Shown here: positions 1 to 8,571 of the stretch, piece by piece
How positions within the stretch are numbered: position 1 is the stretch's first letter
Layout of the letters: the number at the start of each line of letters is the position of its first letter
NCBI GenBank assembly: GCA_035653615.1
Contig: DASRBN010000003.1
Location: 124,001-188,000 of the forward strand
Source of the DNA: Ktedonobacteraceae bacterium
GTDB lineage: Bacteria; Chloroflexota; Ktedonobacteria; Ktedonobacterales; Ktedonobacteraceae
Direction: 5' to 3'
Length of the DNA: 64,000 nt
Translations under genes and position numbers: made by a program
Notes under the pieces: generated by a model
Told to the model about the DNA's origin: nothing
Database searches by the model: none
The model's input: only the letters and a program-made list of their open reading frames with translations

Positions 1-1
1 A

Positions 2-3000
2 GTTCAAATTGGCGCCAGCGCAACACTCCGCCAGGGCGGAGGCTACTACAGCGATAACGACCAGGAGCAAATCGAAACATTCGCTCGATCGCTGTTTGGC
101 CAGGAAGCGACGCAACGTTTCAAGTTTATTACCCCTATCTATGATGACTTCCATCCTGAAGAAGGAGCAGTTGATCCCGTCCCCGGGACAGACCAGCCTC
201 CAGAAGATTTCTCAGAAACGCAGACCGATTCAGCCGCTATCAGAAAACTTGCGAATCATCTGGCCGGAATGCCGCTCCCACCTTATTTTCCAGGAAGAAA
301 GCAACTTGATCCTCTCTTTCAGTTCGCGAAACGCAACCTGCTCCTTAATAAGATGCGCGAAGAATTGCAAAAGAAAGCCTGTACAATCGACGAGTTGACA
401 GAGTTATTCAGGCGCGTGTACTACGACAATCATCGCCGGGAACCGCGACAGCCCAAACAGATGGTCTACGCCTATTTGAGGCTGGTGAATTATCTGAACT
501 TCCGTCACAGTTCTGGCGCTCCTTCAGTACCAGAGGCGCTACTTGACTACCGTCTTCACCTCATTCTTAGCAATCTTGAGGGGAATCTTACTCGCTGCCT
601 GCGTTGTGGGCGCTATCACGATGGGCAGCGCAAGCATTGTGTCTCCTGCAATGGTCTGCTCTTTTCAGTGAGCAAGAGACAACCTGATCTCTGCCTTGCC
701 AGGTGCAATAGTTACAAGCTCTGGCCACACCTGCATCGTCAGGATAGTGATACCCGTCATACCTACACTGTCCTGGTACAATCTCTCATTGAGTCTCCTT
801 CCAGCGGGGCAGCTCAGCGTTTTGCTATAGAACCCGATCTAGAAGCTGAAGAAGATGACGAGAGCTATCTGCTGCGCACTCTTCGCGACGACTCTGAAGG
901 GGTAACAATACTTGGATTGGCCGAGGATGATTGGCTGCATGAACTAGAACTGGAGCCACGCCGCCTTTACTGGCAAAATGTGCAGCGTGTCGTGGACGCG
1001 GTAATTATCAAGCCCGATACAAAGATCGACTCAAAAATGCTGGCTTTCATCGATAACCGGGAGAAGGCATCGGGTATACGTTTTCGCCTGCGTGATGAAA
1101 TTGCTGAGCGAACACTTACCATCTGGGCCGCTGTGCAATGGGAAGCATCGGGTCCGCTTCCTCTTCTCACGGCGTATCGTCGTTTGGCAGGGCAGGCCCA
1201 GCAATATCTACAGACCATAGAAGAGACTGATGATCTTCTTGGCGAGATTTTGCGAGAAATGCCGTTCTGGTTTGCTCGAATGCTTACCCGGCCAGACGAA
1301 TACGACTCTTGGCAGATCAGGCTACATGAGGGCAGAGAAAAAAGCCTGTCAGCGGAGGAAAGACTTTTGTTGAGAGAGGTATTTTTTCCTCATGGTGCGA
1401 TAGACAGAAGCGCTTTTAATCTCACGACGGGTTCCGAGAAGCTTAAACATTTTTACCTGGAAAAATATCGTGTATCAACAGAGTACGGTCTGGGATTGGC
1501 GAGCGCAAAAGAGATAGGATATGACGTTACCTCCCTGGGGGAACAGGGGCAGATCTACCGGCATGTGATCGAGCAACTTGGTGCCGCACATATCGAGGAT
1601 TTGCTTCTAAGTTTGCGTACTCAGGGCATACTGGTTTGCAAGCAAACCCCGGGCGGGATGCAATTCTACCAGTTGAACCCAGCACACCTCACACTCGCCT
1701 GCTCTTCTCAGCAGGCTCTGCCTGCTGCTTCTGACCTGCCCCTGGCTCACATCGAATGCCATACAGCCGATCATACGAGTAAAGAGCGAGCAGATTATGA
1801 ACAGAGATTTTCTCAGGGGAAGATTCACGCCCTGATCTGCACCCCTACCCTGGAGATGGGAGTCGATATCGGCGGCCTTAGCTGTGTAGCTATGATTGGC
1901 TTCCCCCCAAGTCCCGCGAACTATGCGCAACGTGCAGGACGCGCTGGACGCAACAGCATGCTTCGCTCGGCCACCATCATTGTGCTCTCTTCTTCGGGTA
2001 GCAGTTACGATGCCTATTATGCAGCCGACCCACGCAAGATGATCGATGGCACCATTTCACCACCACAATTTTCCCTAGCCAATACTAAATTACTCGTGGC
2101 TCATATTTATGCATATCTGTTGGCAGGGAAGCAATTGGGTCTATTCAAAAGCCGTGAGAAATTCAGTTATCGCGTTGATCGGTTGATCGCAAACGATGAA
2201 CTCGACCTTCGTTCTGAACTTGGCGACGAGTACAAGGAGATGGTCGACTTCCTGCGCGAAGATATGCACCGATTGGCAGATCAAATCTCAGACCATGAGC
2301 AGGGCTACAGGCGCGGTCTTTTCCCCGACTACGGCTTCAGAAAAGATGGCGTTCCGCTACTCGACCCTGCTCAGCTTGTTTCCGAGAAAGAAGACAGAGA
2401 GGCGGGGATTCTCACCAGACGCGAGCCGGAAGAGGCTGTGCGAAAACTGGTCCCAGGACGCATCGTCTACTGTGGGGGGCGTCCTGTACGCGTTAAGCAG
2501 AATCAGCCTCGCGGCGACGCCTATGATGATAAGGCGATAGATCCCGAAGGACAGAAGTTTCGAGCTTTTAGGCACTTCATCGCAGAAGAAAGAGATGAGC
2601 AGTACGTCTATGCCAGGCGCGATGTAGATGCGCTTTATCTTGTCAGGCGAGAACTGCTCGTGAGAGAGCCTGTTGCAGAGCTACAAACGCAAGGGCCTGG
2701 ATATTGCCGTATCCACCTGATCCGCAAGGGAGCGCTTTATTTTATCAACGAGGGGATGCTCGACTTTAGAGAAAGCGAAACAGGGTTTCCAATCGCTGTT
2801 CCATTTCATGACCAGGATGGTGATTATCGCGTAGGAGCGGCCCTGACGCGCGATGGACTTCTGCTATCCCTTGCTGAGCAGATACTTCCACCTGATACCC
2901 GTGCAAACTTTCTGGCGATACTCCTGCGCAGCATTCCTGATTACTTTAATCTGGATGACGGCGAGTTGCGCGTTGCCTCAAATGTCGAGCTTTTTTCGCC

Positions 3001-3625
3001 TGATACTCGAGTCAGCGATAGTAGTCAAAAATATATCTTCCTGTATGGACAGGATGAGGGCGGGTTGATACCCTTCGAACGCATCTTTGAGCATTTGTCG
3101 GAATTCTTGAAGTGGCACTTGCAGGTGCTGGAAAGCTGTTTGTGTGACGACAATGGATGTTACCATTGCCTCTTGAGCTTTAACTCCCAATATCTCACCG
3201 GAACGCTCTCTCGCCAGCAGGCCGCATCATTTCTACGCGCCTATTTGGGAATGTCCTTGCTGCCCCCTTACCTTCCTCTAAATACTCCTACTCCAGCGCA
3301 GATGGACCTCCTCCTCAAAGTGAATTGGCGCGGTAGGAGCGAAGTACAGGCTGAGAATCGACTCACCGGGACGACCAGGATGTACGTTTCCGAAAAGGGT
3401 GTACAGGATCAGAACACAGCTATCTACAAGACGATCCATAATGCGCTTCTTGGAGAGGCTACTACTGGAGCGCGCAGCGTAAAGATACTATGCAATCCTT
3501 CCTATATTCATGACCAGTTGCAGGGGAAGGCGAAGGTCACAAAAGGGCAAGAAGCATTTTTCCAGGTAATGCTAACCCTGCGCACCTGGGAGAACTGGAC
3601 TTCGATAGCAGAAAGGGGGAAATAA
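2..3625 (+). CDS. Large SF2 helicase with DUF1998/MZB-type C-terminus (5' partial)
   Basis: The open frame begins at the window edge, so the start and the Walker A/B part of RecA domain 1 lie outside; the first visible residues carry a motif III-like GASATL. An inserted zinc ribbon follows (CLRCGRYH...CVSCNG, nt 595-650). Next come a motif IV-like LAFIDNREKA (about nt 1030-1065), a winged-helix-like stretch, motif V TPTLEMGVDIG and motif VI QRAGRAGR (about nt 1846-1950). Near the C-terminus CLCDDNGCYHCLLSF (about nt 3136-3180) matches the cysteine cluster of DUF1998/MZB domains seen in YprA-, DrmA- and DruE-like helicases. An extra ~150-residue tail follows. The 1207 visible residues are therefore most of a DNA-dependent ATPase. 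Its stop overlaps the next ATG by one base, which indicates an operon. The family is clear; a role in defence is inferred. Confidence 0.82.
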   Translation, partial: VQIGASATLRQGGGYYSDNDQEQIETFARSLFGQEATQRFKFITPIYDDFHPEEGAVDPVPGTDQPPEDFSETQTDSAAIRKLANHLAGMPLPPYFPGRKQLDPLFQFAKRNLLLNKMREELQKKACTIDELTELFRRVYYDNHRREPRQPKQMVYAYLRLVNYLNFRHSSGAPSVPEALLDYRLHLILSNLEGNLTRCLRCGRYHDGQRKHCVSCNGLLFSVSKRQPDLCLARCNSYKLWPHLHRQDSDTRHTYTVLVQSLIESPSSGAAQRFAIEPDLEAEEDDESYLLRTLRDDSEGVTILGLAEDDWLHELELEPRRLYWQNVQRVVDAVIIKPDTKIDSKMLAFIDNREKASGIRFRLRDEIAERTLTIWAAVQWEASGPLPLLTAYRRLAGQAQQYLQTIEETDDLLGEILREMPFWFARMLTRPDEYDSWQIRLHEGREKSLSAEERLLLREVFFPHGAIDRSAFNLTTGSEKLKHFYLEKYRVSTEYGLGLASAKEIGYDVTSLGEQGQIYRHVIEQLGAAHIEDLLLSLRTQGILVCKQTPGGMQFYQLNPAHLTLACSSQQALPAASDLPLAHIECHTADHTSKERADYEQRFSQGKIHALICTPTLEMGVDIGGLSCVAMIGFPPSPANYAQRAGRAGRNSMLRSATIIVLSSSGSSYDAYYAADPRKMIDGTISPPQFSLANTKLLVAHIYAYLLAGKQLGLFKSREKFSYRVDRLIANDELDLRSELGDEYKEMVDFLREDMHRLADQISDHEQGYRRGLFPDYGFRKDGVPLLDPAQLVSEKEDREAGILTRREPEEAVRKLVPGRIVYCGGRPVRVKQNQPRGDAYDDKAIDPEGQKFRAFRHFIAEERDEQYVYARRDVDALYLVRRELLVREPVAELQTQGPGYCRIHLIRKGALYFINEGMLDFRESETGFPIAVPFHDQDGDYRVGAALTRDGLLLSLAEQILPPDTRANFLAILLRSIPDYFNLDDGELRVASNVELFSPDTRVSDSSQKYIFLYGQDEGGLIPFERIFEHLSEFLKWHLQVLESCLCDDNGCYHCLLSFNSQYLTGTLSRQQAASFLRAYLGMSLLPPYLPLNTPTPAQMDLLLKVNWRGRSEVQAENRLTGTTRMYVSEKGVQDQNTAIYKTIHNALLGEATTGARSVKILCNPSYIHDQLQGKAKVTKGQEAFFQVMLTLRTWENWTSIAERGK

Positions 3626-5586
3626 TGCCACCGGTCATACTACCGCTTTACGGGCTTCCGCCCACAGGTGCGGGAGCAGAAGCAGAACAAAAGATGTTGA
3701 ACTTCTTAAAAGCACTACCTGAGAACTACTATGTGTTACGCGAATTGCGAACACTTCCCAGCGAGGAAAGAAGACGAATCGGTGCTGTCGAAGATCGCCC
3801 CGATTTTGTCGTTATTGGTCCGGAAATAGGTTTAGTGGTCTTGGAAGTCAAAGATTGGAGCATACGCCGCAATACCTTTAACTGGCCAAACTTCGATCAA
3901 TACAATATCATTAAAATTGACGAGTTCGGCCATGAAGTGCAGATACGCAACCCCTATGCCCAGGTTGCAGAATACCACCATGCCATTCTCGAGTTACTGA
4001 AGTCTGAACTGGGGCAACAGGCAGTGTACGTTCATGGTTTTGTTGCCTTTCCAAAGCTGACGCGAGCAGAATTTGAAAATACCTTTGTGCGGGGTGAGGG
4101 AGGTACAAGGAGGCATGTTCAGGAGCGATTCCTTCTCGATGTAGAGCAAACCATCTTCGGCGATATGCTGGATCGCTATTGGGATAATCCACTAGAGCTA
4201 CTGAAGCGACTTGCCAGACGCAATAGGAAGGAACTTTATACAGAAGCTGAGATCGTCCAAACCGTCAGTGCGCTCATTCCTCCTAAGCTGCGCGTAGGAG
4301 ATCTCTCCACAAACGCTCGCGGCTACGATAAGTTGTTGCTCATGGATGAACAACAGCAAAAGTGGGCGTTCAGCGACCAGATCATGGGCAAGAACTATAT
4401 GCTCGAGGTGGCAGGCAGTGGCAAGACCAATATCCTCCTGTCGCGCGCTATGCATCTCGTCAACAAGCATTTCGGCTCTCCTGGCTTTCGCGTGCTGGTG
4501 CTGACCTATAGCGAGCCTCTGGCACTAGACCTGCGCCGCTTGCTAGACCTCAAGATCAAGAATCAAAGCTCGCCCGACGCCCCTCGGTATAAACAAACTA
4601 TTGAGATCAGGCATATAACTGAACTCATGGAAAATATTCTAGTAGCGTATTTAGGAGCGCCAGGAGCAGAAGCATGGCACACACAGGTAAAAAGCCAACT
4701 GAGTACCCCAGACGAATACCTTGAGATCAAACTCCCAGAGAAGTGCCAGGATGTCCTTTATGAGCAAGGCGAACGCTTCCGCTTGTATGACTATTTACTG
4801 GTCGATGAGGTTCAGGATTTTAGCGATTTCTTTCTGGACGTGGCGCTGTGCCTCCTGAAGAAGCGAGAGAACGTCTTTATGGTTGGGGACATCGGGCAAA
4901 AGTTGTTTGATCGCAGCCACAACTTGAGTGAGCTGCAACTGGCAGAAGATCGCATTCGTATACCGGCCAGTTACCAGATGTACCGCAGCCCTAAATATAT
5001 CGCGCGGCTGGCCTGGTCATTTTTGCGGCGGGACCCTTTTATCGCTTACGAACTCCAGCAACAGGGATACGAAGAAAAAATCAAGCCGAAGAACGAGATG
5101 ATGACGCGACCTGTCTTTAAATGGGGTGCGACATCAGAGGAGTTGCTGAACACCGTTTGCGAGTACATTGCAGAATGTGTTGCAAATCGCACCAGACCCG
5201 AACAAGTGTTATGCATCGCCCTGCCGGATACCCTCAAAGCCCTGCATTCCATGCTGGCCGCTCGCGCTGTTCCTGTTTGTTGGGCAAACGAAATCAGCAC
5301 TGATGAGCGCAAAGTCATCCTCGCGGAATTTACTATGTCGAAGGGACTGGAGCGTGAATATGTTTACATCCTCGACATAGATCGTTTGGCTGACGGTAGT
5401 CTCAATAGCGCCTCGATGTTCCAAACAGCAGAAACGCTGGAACATGAAGCGCGCAGGAGCCGTATCAAGGTTTTTGTCGCGCTGACCAGAGCCATACGAG
5501 AAGTTTTTCTCTACTACACGCAGGCGCATAACCGCTTTATCCGAGAACTGCTGGAGTTGCAGGAGCAGGGAGAACGTATCAGATGA
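3625..5586 (+). CDS. NERD nuclease-UvrD-like SF1 helicase fusion
   Basis: The N-terminal ~120 residues resemble the nuclease-related domain (NERD, a PD-(D/E)XK fold): D60 in DRPDFVVIGP, then LEVKDW with E74, K76 and W78. The remaining part is a UvrD/Rep-type helicase: Q-motif-like DEQQQKW, Walker A AGSGKT (about residue 264), Walker B LLVDEVQDF (about 392), a motif V region TMSKGLEREYVYIL and motif VI VALTRAIREVFLYY (about 618). The predicted activity is ATP-driven DNA or RNA unwinding coupled to cleavage, in the cytosol. It starts on the stop of the SF2 helicase (TAATG) and overlaps the next gene by ATGA, so the products are probably made together. NERD-helicase fusions are common in defence islands. 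Confidence 0.85.
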   Translation: MPPVILPLYGLPPTGAGAEAEQKMLNFLKALPENYYVLRELRTLPSEERRRIGAVEDRPDFVVIGPEIGLVVLEVKDWSIRRNTFNWPNFDQYNIIKIDEFGHEVQIRNPYAQVAEYHHAILELLKSELGQQAVYVHGFVAFPKLTRAEFENTFVRGEGGTRRHVQERFLLDVEQTIFGDMLDRYWDNPLELLKRLARRNRKELYTEAEIVQTVSALIPPKLRVGDLSTNARGYDKLLLMDEQQQKWAFSDQIMGKNYMLEVAGSGKTNILLSRAMHLVNKHFGSPGFRVLVLTYSEPLALDLRRLLDLKIKNQSSPDAPRYKQTIEIRHITELMENILVAYLGAPGAEAWHTQVKSQLSTPDEYLEIKLPEKCQDVLYEQGERFRLYDYLLVDEVQDFSDFFLDVALCLLKKRENVFMVGDIGQKLFDRSHNLSELQLAEDRIRIPASYQMYRSPKYIARLAWSFLRRDPFIAYELQQQGYEEKIKPKNEMMTRPVFKWGATSEELLNTVCEYIAECVANRTRPEQVLCIALPDTLKALHSMLAARAVPVCWANEISTDERKVILAEFTMSKGLEREYVYILDIDRLADGSLNSASMFQTAETLEHEARRSRIKVFVALTRAIREVFLYYTQAHNRFIRELLELQEQGERIR

Positions 5587-6155
5587 GCTACCAGGAACTG
5601 TTACGGGAAAAGGCTGCCCAGGTCTGTGCGAAGTGTAGTGCAGCAGGTATATCGCAGCCGTTCTACCGCATGACGAGTGAGTACTCTATCAACTTCTCCT
5701 GGCAGCACGAGGGCAAGGATCATACCCTTACCCTCTACTACAAGGCGAAGCAGCAAAGCTGGAAGCCGGTTGCTAATACAGAGTGGCTCAAGCAGGCTAT
5801 TCTGCCAGTGCTTCAGCCGTTGTTCGGGCAGCCGTCTAGACAAACATCTCAAACATTAGCAGAAATATCGTCTGCGCCAACTCAAGAGCAAAGATTGCAA
5901 GCATATTTCGCCAATGCACTGGCATGCCTCGCACTGCTCACACCTTTTGCCAATGATAATATAGATTTCTCCATCATTTGCCAACGCACCAGGGAATCTA
6001 TACGGATGGTTCTGGACGACCCGGCATGCCCTTCTCTTAATTGCAAAGCACTTTTGGCTGCGCTTGATACACCCGACACCGCTGATTATCACCAAGCGAA
6101 GGAGTATCTCACTCGATGTCTGACTCTCTGCAATATCAACAATGCCGTCAACTAA
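5583..6155 (+). CDS. Small unknown protein of the helicase operon
   Basis: This 190-residue soluble protein is not recognised. The first ~75 residues look like a compact alpha/beta unit (YRMTSEYSINFSW, then HTLTLYYKAKQQSWKPV), followed by a linker and an all-helical C-terminal half. No catalytic motif, signal peptide or membrane segment is visible. Its ATG overlaps the stop of the NERD-helicase (ATGA) and its 3' end overlaps the start of the TPR protein by about 40 bases, so it is a fixed part of this operon. It could be an adaptor or specificity subunit; that is a guess from position only. Confidence 0.7.
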   Translation: MSYQELLREKAAQVCAKCSAAGISQPFYRMTSEYSINFSWQHEGKDHTLTLYYKAKQQSWKPVANTEWLKQAILPVLQPLFGQPSRQTSQTLAEISSAPTQEQRLQAYFANALACLALLTPFANDNIDFSIICQRTRESIRMVLDDPACPSLNCKALLAALDTPDTADYHQAKEYLTRCLTLCNINNAVN

Positions 6156-7495
6156 AAGATGAAGGTGAACAACTGCGCAAGGCGCAGCGGTTTAGTGAAG
6201 CAGCCGAACTCTTCAAGAAAGCCTTTGAACTGTGCCATGATAGTTATGCAGCCTCCAAGTATATCCATTGCTTATGCAGAACTGGAGACGAGGCTGCTCG
6301 CGTGGCTGCAAAATTTGCCCGGCAAGCTGAGCAGCAATTTTCAGACGACCAGTATATCAAAAAAGAATGGGCCTGGGCGCTCTACTATGGCTATCTTAAA
6401 GACGCTGAAGGAGATGAGATAGAAGAAGCCGAAAATATTGACGATCAAGCGCCAGAGCAAATAGCACCCTCGGCTGACCTTACTACAAAGGTAAAAGCAG
6501 GCAGAACTATCTTTCGGCTGACTACCGATCTTTTTGCAAGAAAGCAAGCTGCATTTGCTATTTGTAAAGAGGCGAAGTTACTTAAAAAGTGGGATTTGGT
6601 GCTCGAGTTCGCGCAACAACTTGACCCACAGATGCTATCGCTTGAGCAGAAAGAGCTCAATGGAAGGCGTTTACTTTCTGATTATCAGAGATGGGCGTTT
6701 GCCATTACACGTGCCTTGCTTGAATTGGAGCGATACGACGAATGTATCACACATGCTCGCGAGGCCAGTGAGAAGTTCCCTCAAGAGAGTTTTCATTTCC
6801 AGCGTTGGGAAGCGCTAGCGAAAATACGCATGGGACAGGTAGAAGATGGATTAAAGCAACTCGAGTATCTCAATATGCGTTTTCCCAAACAATGGTATAT
6901 ACAAAGCGATATCGCCAATGCTCATGTTCGACTTGGCCAGGACGAAGATGCCCTGCTGTGGTTTAGCAGAGCAGCGATGATGCCCGGCGATCCCCACGGT
7001 CGTATCCTCATACTCAAGTCGATGTGTGAGGTGCTGCAGCGACTTGCAAACTGGCAAGCCGTCTATGAACACTTGCGGCTTATCTGGATTATTGAATTGG
7101 AGCTGGGCAGCAAACGCTATGCAGAAAGGACCGAGCAGCATCTTCATGAGTTCCAAAGACTGCACGCGGACCAACTGCGAATCGTCTCCGAAGATGGAAT
7201 ACCAACTCTATCATCTGCGCTCAAACCATGCCGTGTGACATGGCAAAAGACAATCAAGTCAGCGCAACCCACCCAGCGTGGGCGCATCTCCTTTCTTGAT
7301 GAGGAGAAACGCTTTGGTTTCGTGACAAATGACGAAGGCAGATTTCATTTTAAGTTCAACACTTTCAGAGGCAAGCCCGAACTGAACATGTGGGTAGAGT
7401 TTGAGACGGAAGACTCCTTCGATCAGAAGCGAGGTAAAGCGAGCAAAATTGCGGTGAATGTTCGGCCGGCGAAAGGTCCCGAGGCAAAGGCCTGA
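6116..7495 (+). CDS. TPR protein with C-terminal cold-shock-like OB domain
   Basis: Residues ~1-370 are helical hairpins of tetratricopeptide type (for example AEQLFKKAFELCHDSYAASK-like spacing, RALLELERYDECITHAREA, ANAHVRLGQDEDALLWFSRA). Residues ~380-450 resemble a cold-shock/OB fold: GRISFLDEEKRFGFV, FHFKFNTFRG, then a basic strand ending KIAVNV. The FGFV element fits RNP1-like nucleic-acid binding. An AAGGAG lies 11 bases before the ATG, inside the preceding gene. TPRs suggest protein docking and the OB domain suggests RNA or single-stranded DNA binding, which would suit a sensor or recruiter for the two helicases. No membrane segment is seen. The operon ends here. Confidence 0.75.
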   Translation: MSDSLQYQQCRQLKDEGEQLRKAQRFSEAAELFKKAFELCHDSYAASKYIHCLCRTGDEAARVAAKFARQAEQQFSDDQYIKKEWAWALYYGYLKDAEGDEIEEAENIDDQAPEQIAPSADLTTKVKAGRTIFRLTTDLFARKQAAFAICKEAKLLKKWDLVLEFAQQLDPQMLSLEQKELNGRRLLSDYQRWAFAITRALLELERYDECITHAREASEKFPQESFHFQRWEALAKIRMGQVEDGLKQLEYLNMRFPKQWYIQSDIANAHVRLGQDEDALLWFSRAAMMPGDPHGRILILKSMCEVLQRLANWQAVYEHLRLIWIIELELGSKRYAERTEQHLHEFQRLHADQLRIVSEDGIPTLSSALKPCRVTWQKTIKSAQPTQRGRISFLDEEKRFGFVTNDEGRFHFKFNTFRGKPELNMWVEFETEDSFDQKRGKASKIAVNVRPAKGPEAKA

Positions 7496-8571
7496 TTATC
7501 TGGCTGACCAGCAAAGGGTGTTGGAATAGCCGCGCGCAATCAGATAAACGGCGAATACTGATAACTGTTTTTGGTGGCTGCCTGGGCGAGGCCACCTCTG
7601 AAGAGGGTTGGTCTATTCCTTCCCGAGCCGGCTGTTGGCTCGGCCCTACCCATTTGCTCTCTCTGACTGGCGCGTATGCCTGCCAAGGGGCAGCGGATAT
7701 CTCCTCGTCAGGCGATCTGCAATGATTGCTGCGCTACTGCTGAATAATTTTGGTTCAAACCGAGCTTCACAAATACAAGGCCTTCTGTCCATCCCTTACT
7801 ATTCTTTTTTTCCCAGGTGCAGCCCACCTTTTTCCCAGGTGCAACGCGCCCGATACCTGGGGGAACATCGGCTTTTGACCGAAGCGCAGGGTTACACTGC
7901 CTGCGTCGATGGAAAGCAGCTGCACAAAAAGGAGGAGAGTGAGAAGCGGTGGTACATGAACAACGAGAAGCAATCCAACGGGGCGGTGTTCCTCCGCATG
8001 CTCGACCGCTGAGAGGAGAGTGCCGATGAGGACGCCTAAAACGGCTGTGGATCCACGGCCCAGGGCTGGAGAGGTAAGAACCTTTCACCCCGACATTTTT
8101 GCAAGCCACCGGTGTGTCCTTCGGCTCTTCAATGATTGGCTGATCTTTCTTCAGACGTGGCCCTCTGACGGCTGCATGGCGCATCCCTCGCGGCGCGGAC
8201 CAGCCCGTGAGGTTATCGTGAATTTACGTGAAGGCCTCATGAGCCCCTACTGGTATGATACAACCGGTCGGCGGGAAAGCGGCACAACTTCCGCCTCGTT
8301 CGGTGCTGATCAGAATAGAGAAGCAGAGAAGTTCTAAGGACATGTTGCCTAAGGGGCAGGGCGAACAGAAGGGACTGATACTCTCAGGTTGTCTTCGTAG
8401 TCTGTCCCAGGCCGTTTCAGAGGGGAGTAAGGAAATCTGCCGGGAAATGGTCAGAACCGTCATAGGGATTTCCGTACGCAGGATTGCTGCAACAGTCGCT
8501 TCTGACTGCGCCCTATGAAAGTTGTATAATTCTGTAGAGATTGTGCTTGAGCCAAGAAAGGAAACAAGAGA
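7496..8571. other. 1.1 kb gene-poor stretch between helicase operon and recombinase
   Basis: No convincing gene is present. Open frames at 7608-8012 and 8020-8337 (+) have atypical composition and no recognisable domain, although a strong AAAAAGGAGGAG at about 7926-7937 precedes a short frame beginning MNNEKQSNG. Two direct copies of TTTTTCCCAGGTGCA (about 7806-7821 and 7829-7843, 22-bp period) are followed by an inverted ACCTGGG (about 7855-7861). Position next to a serine recombinase makes this a plausible place for an attachment site or regulatory leader. Confidence 0.45.
8502..8530 (+). promoter_or_regulatory. Probable sigma-A promoter of the recombinase
   Basis: CTGACT (8502-8507) and a perfect TATAAT (8525-8530) are separated by 17 bases and lie about 42 bases before the recombinase ATG. 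Confidence 0.5.

Noticed and set aside
9-398. 129-codon open frame at the left edge
   Set aside because: It lies out of frame with the helicase, whose own frame is open from base 2 and encodes the SAT motif there.
7608-8337. Two open frames (134 and 105 codons) before the recombinase
   Set aside because: Arg/Pro/Ser-rich composition, no domain, no conserved start; treated as a gene-poor stretch.
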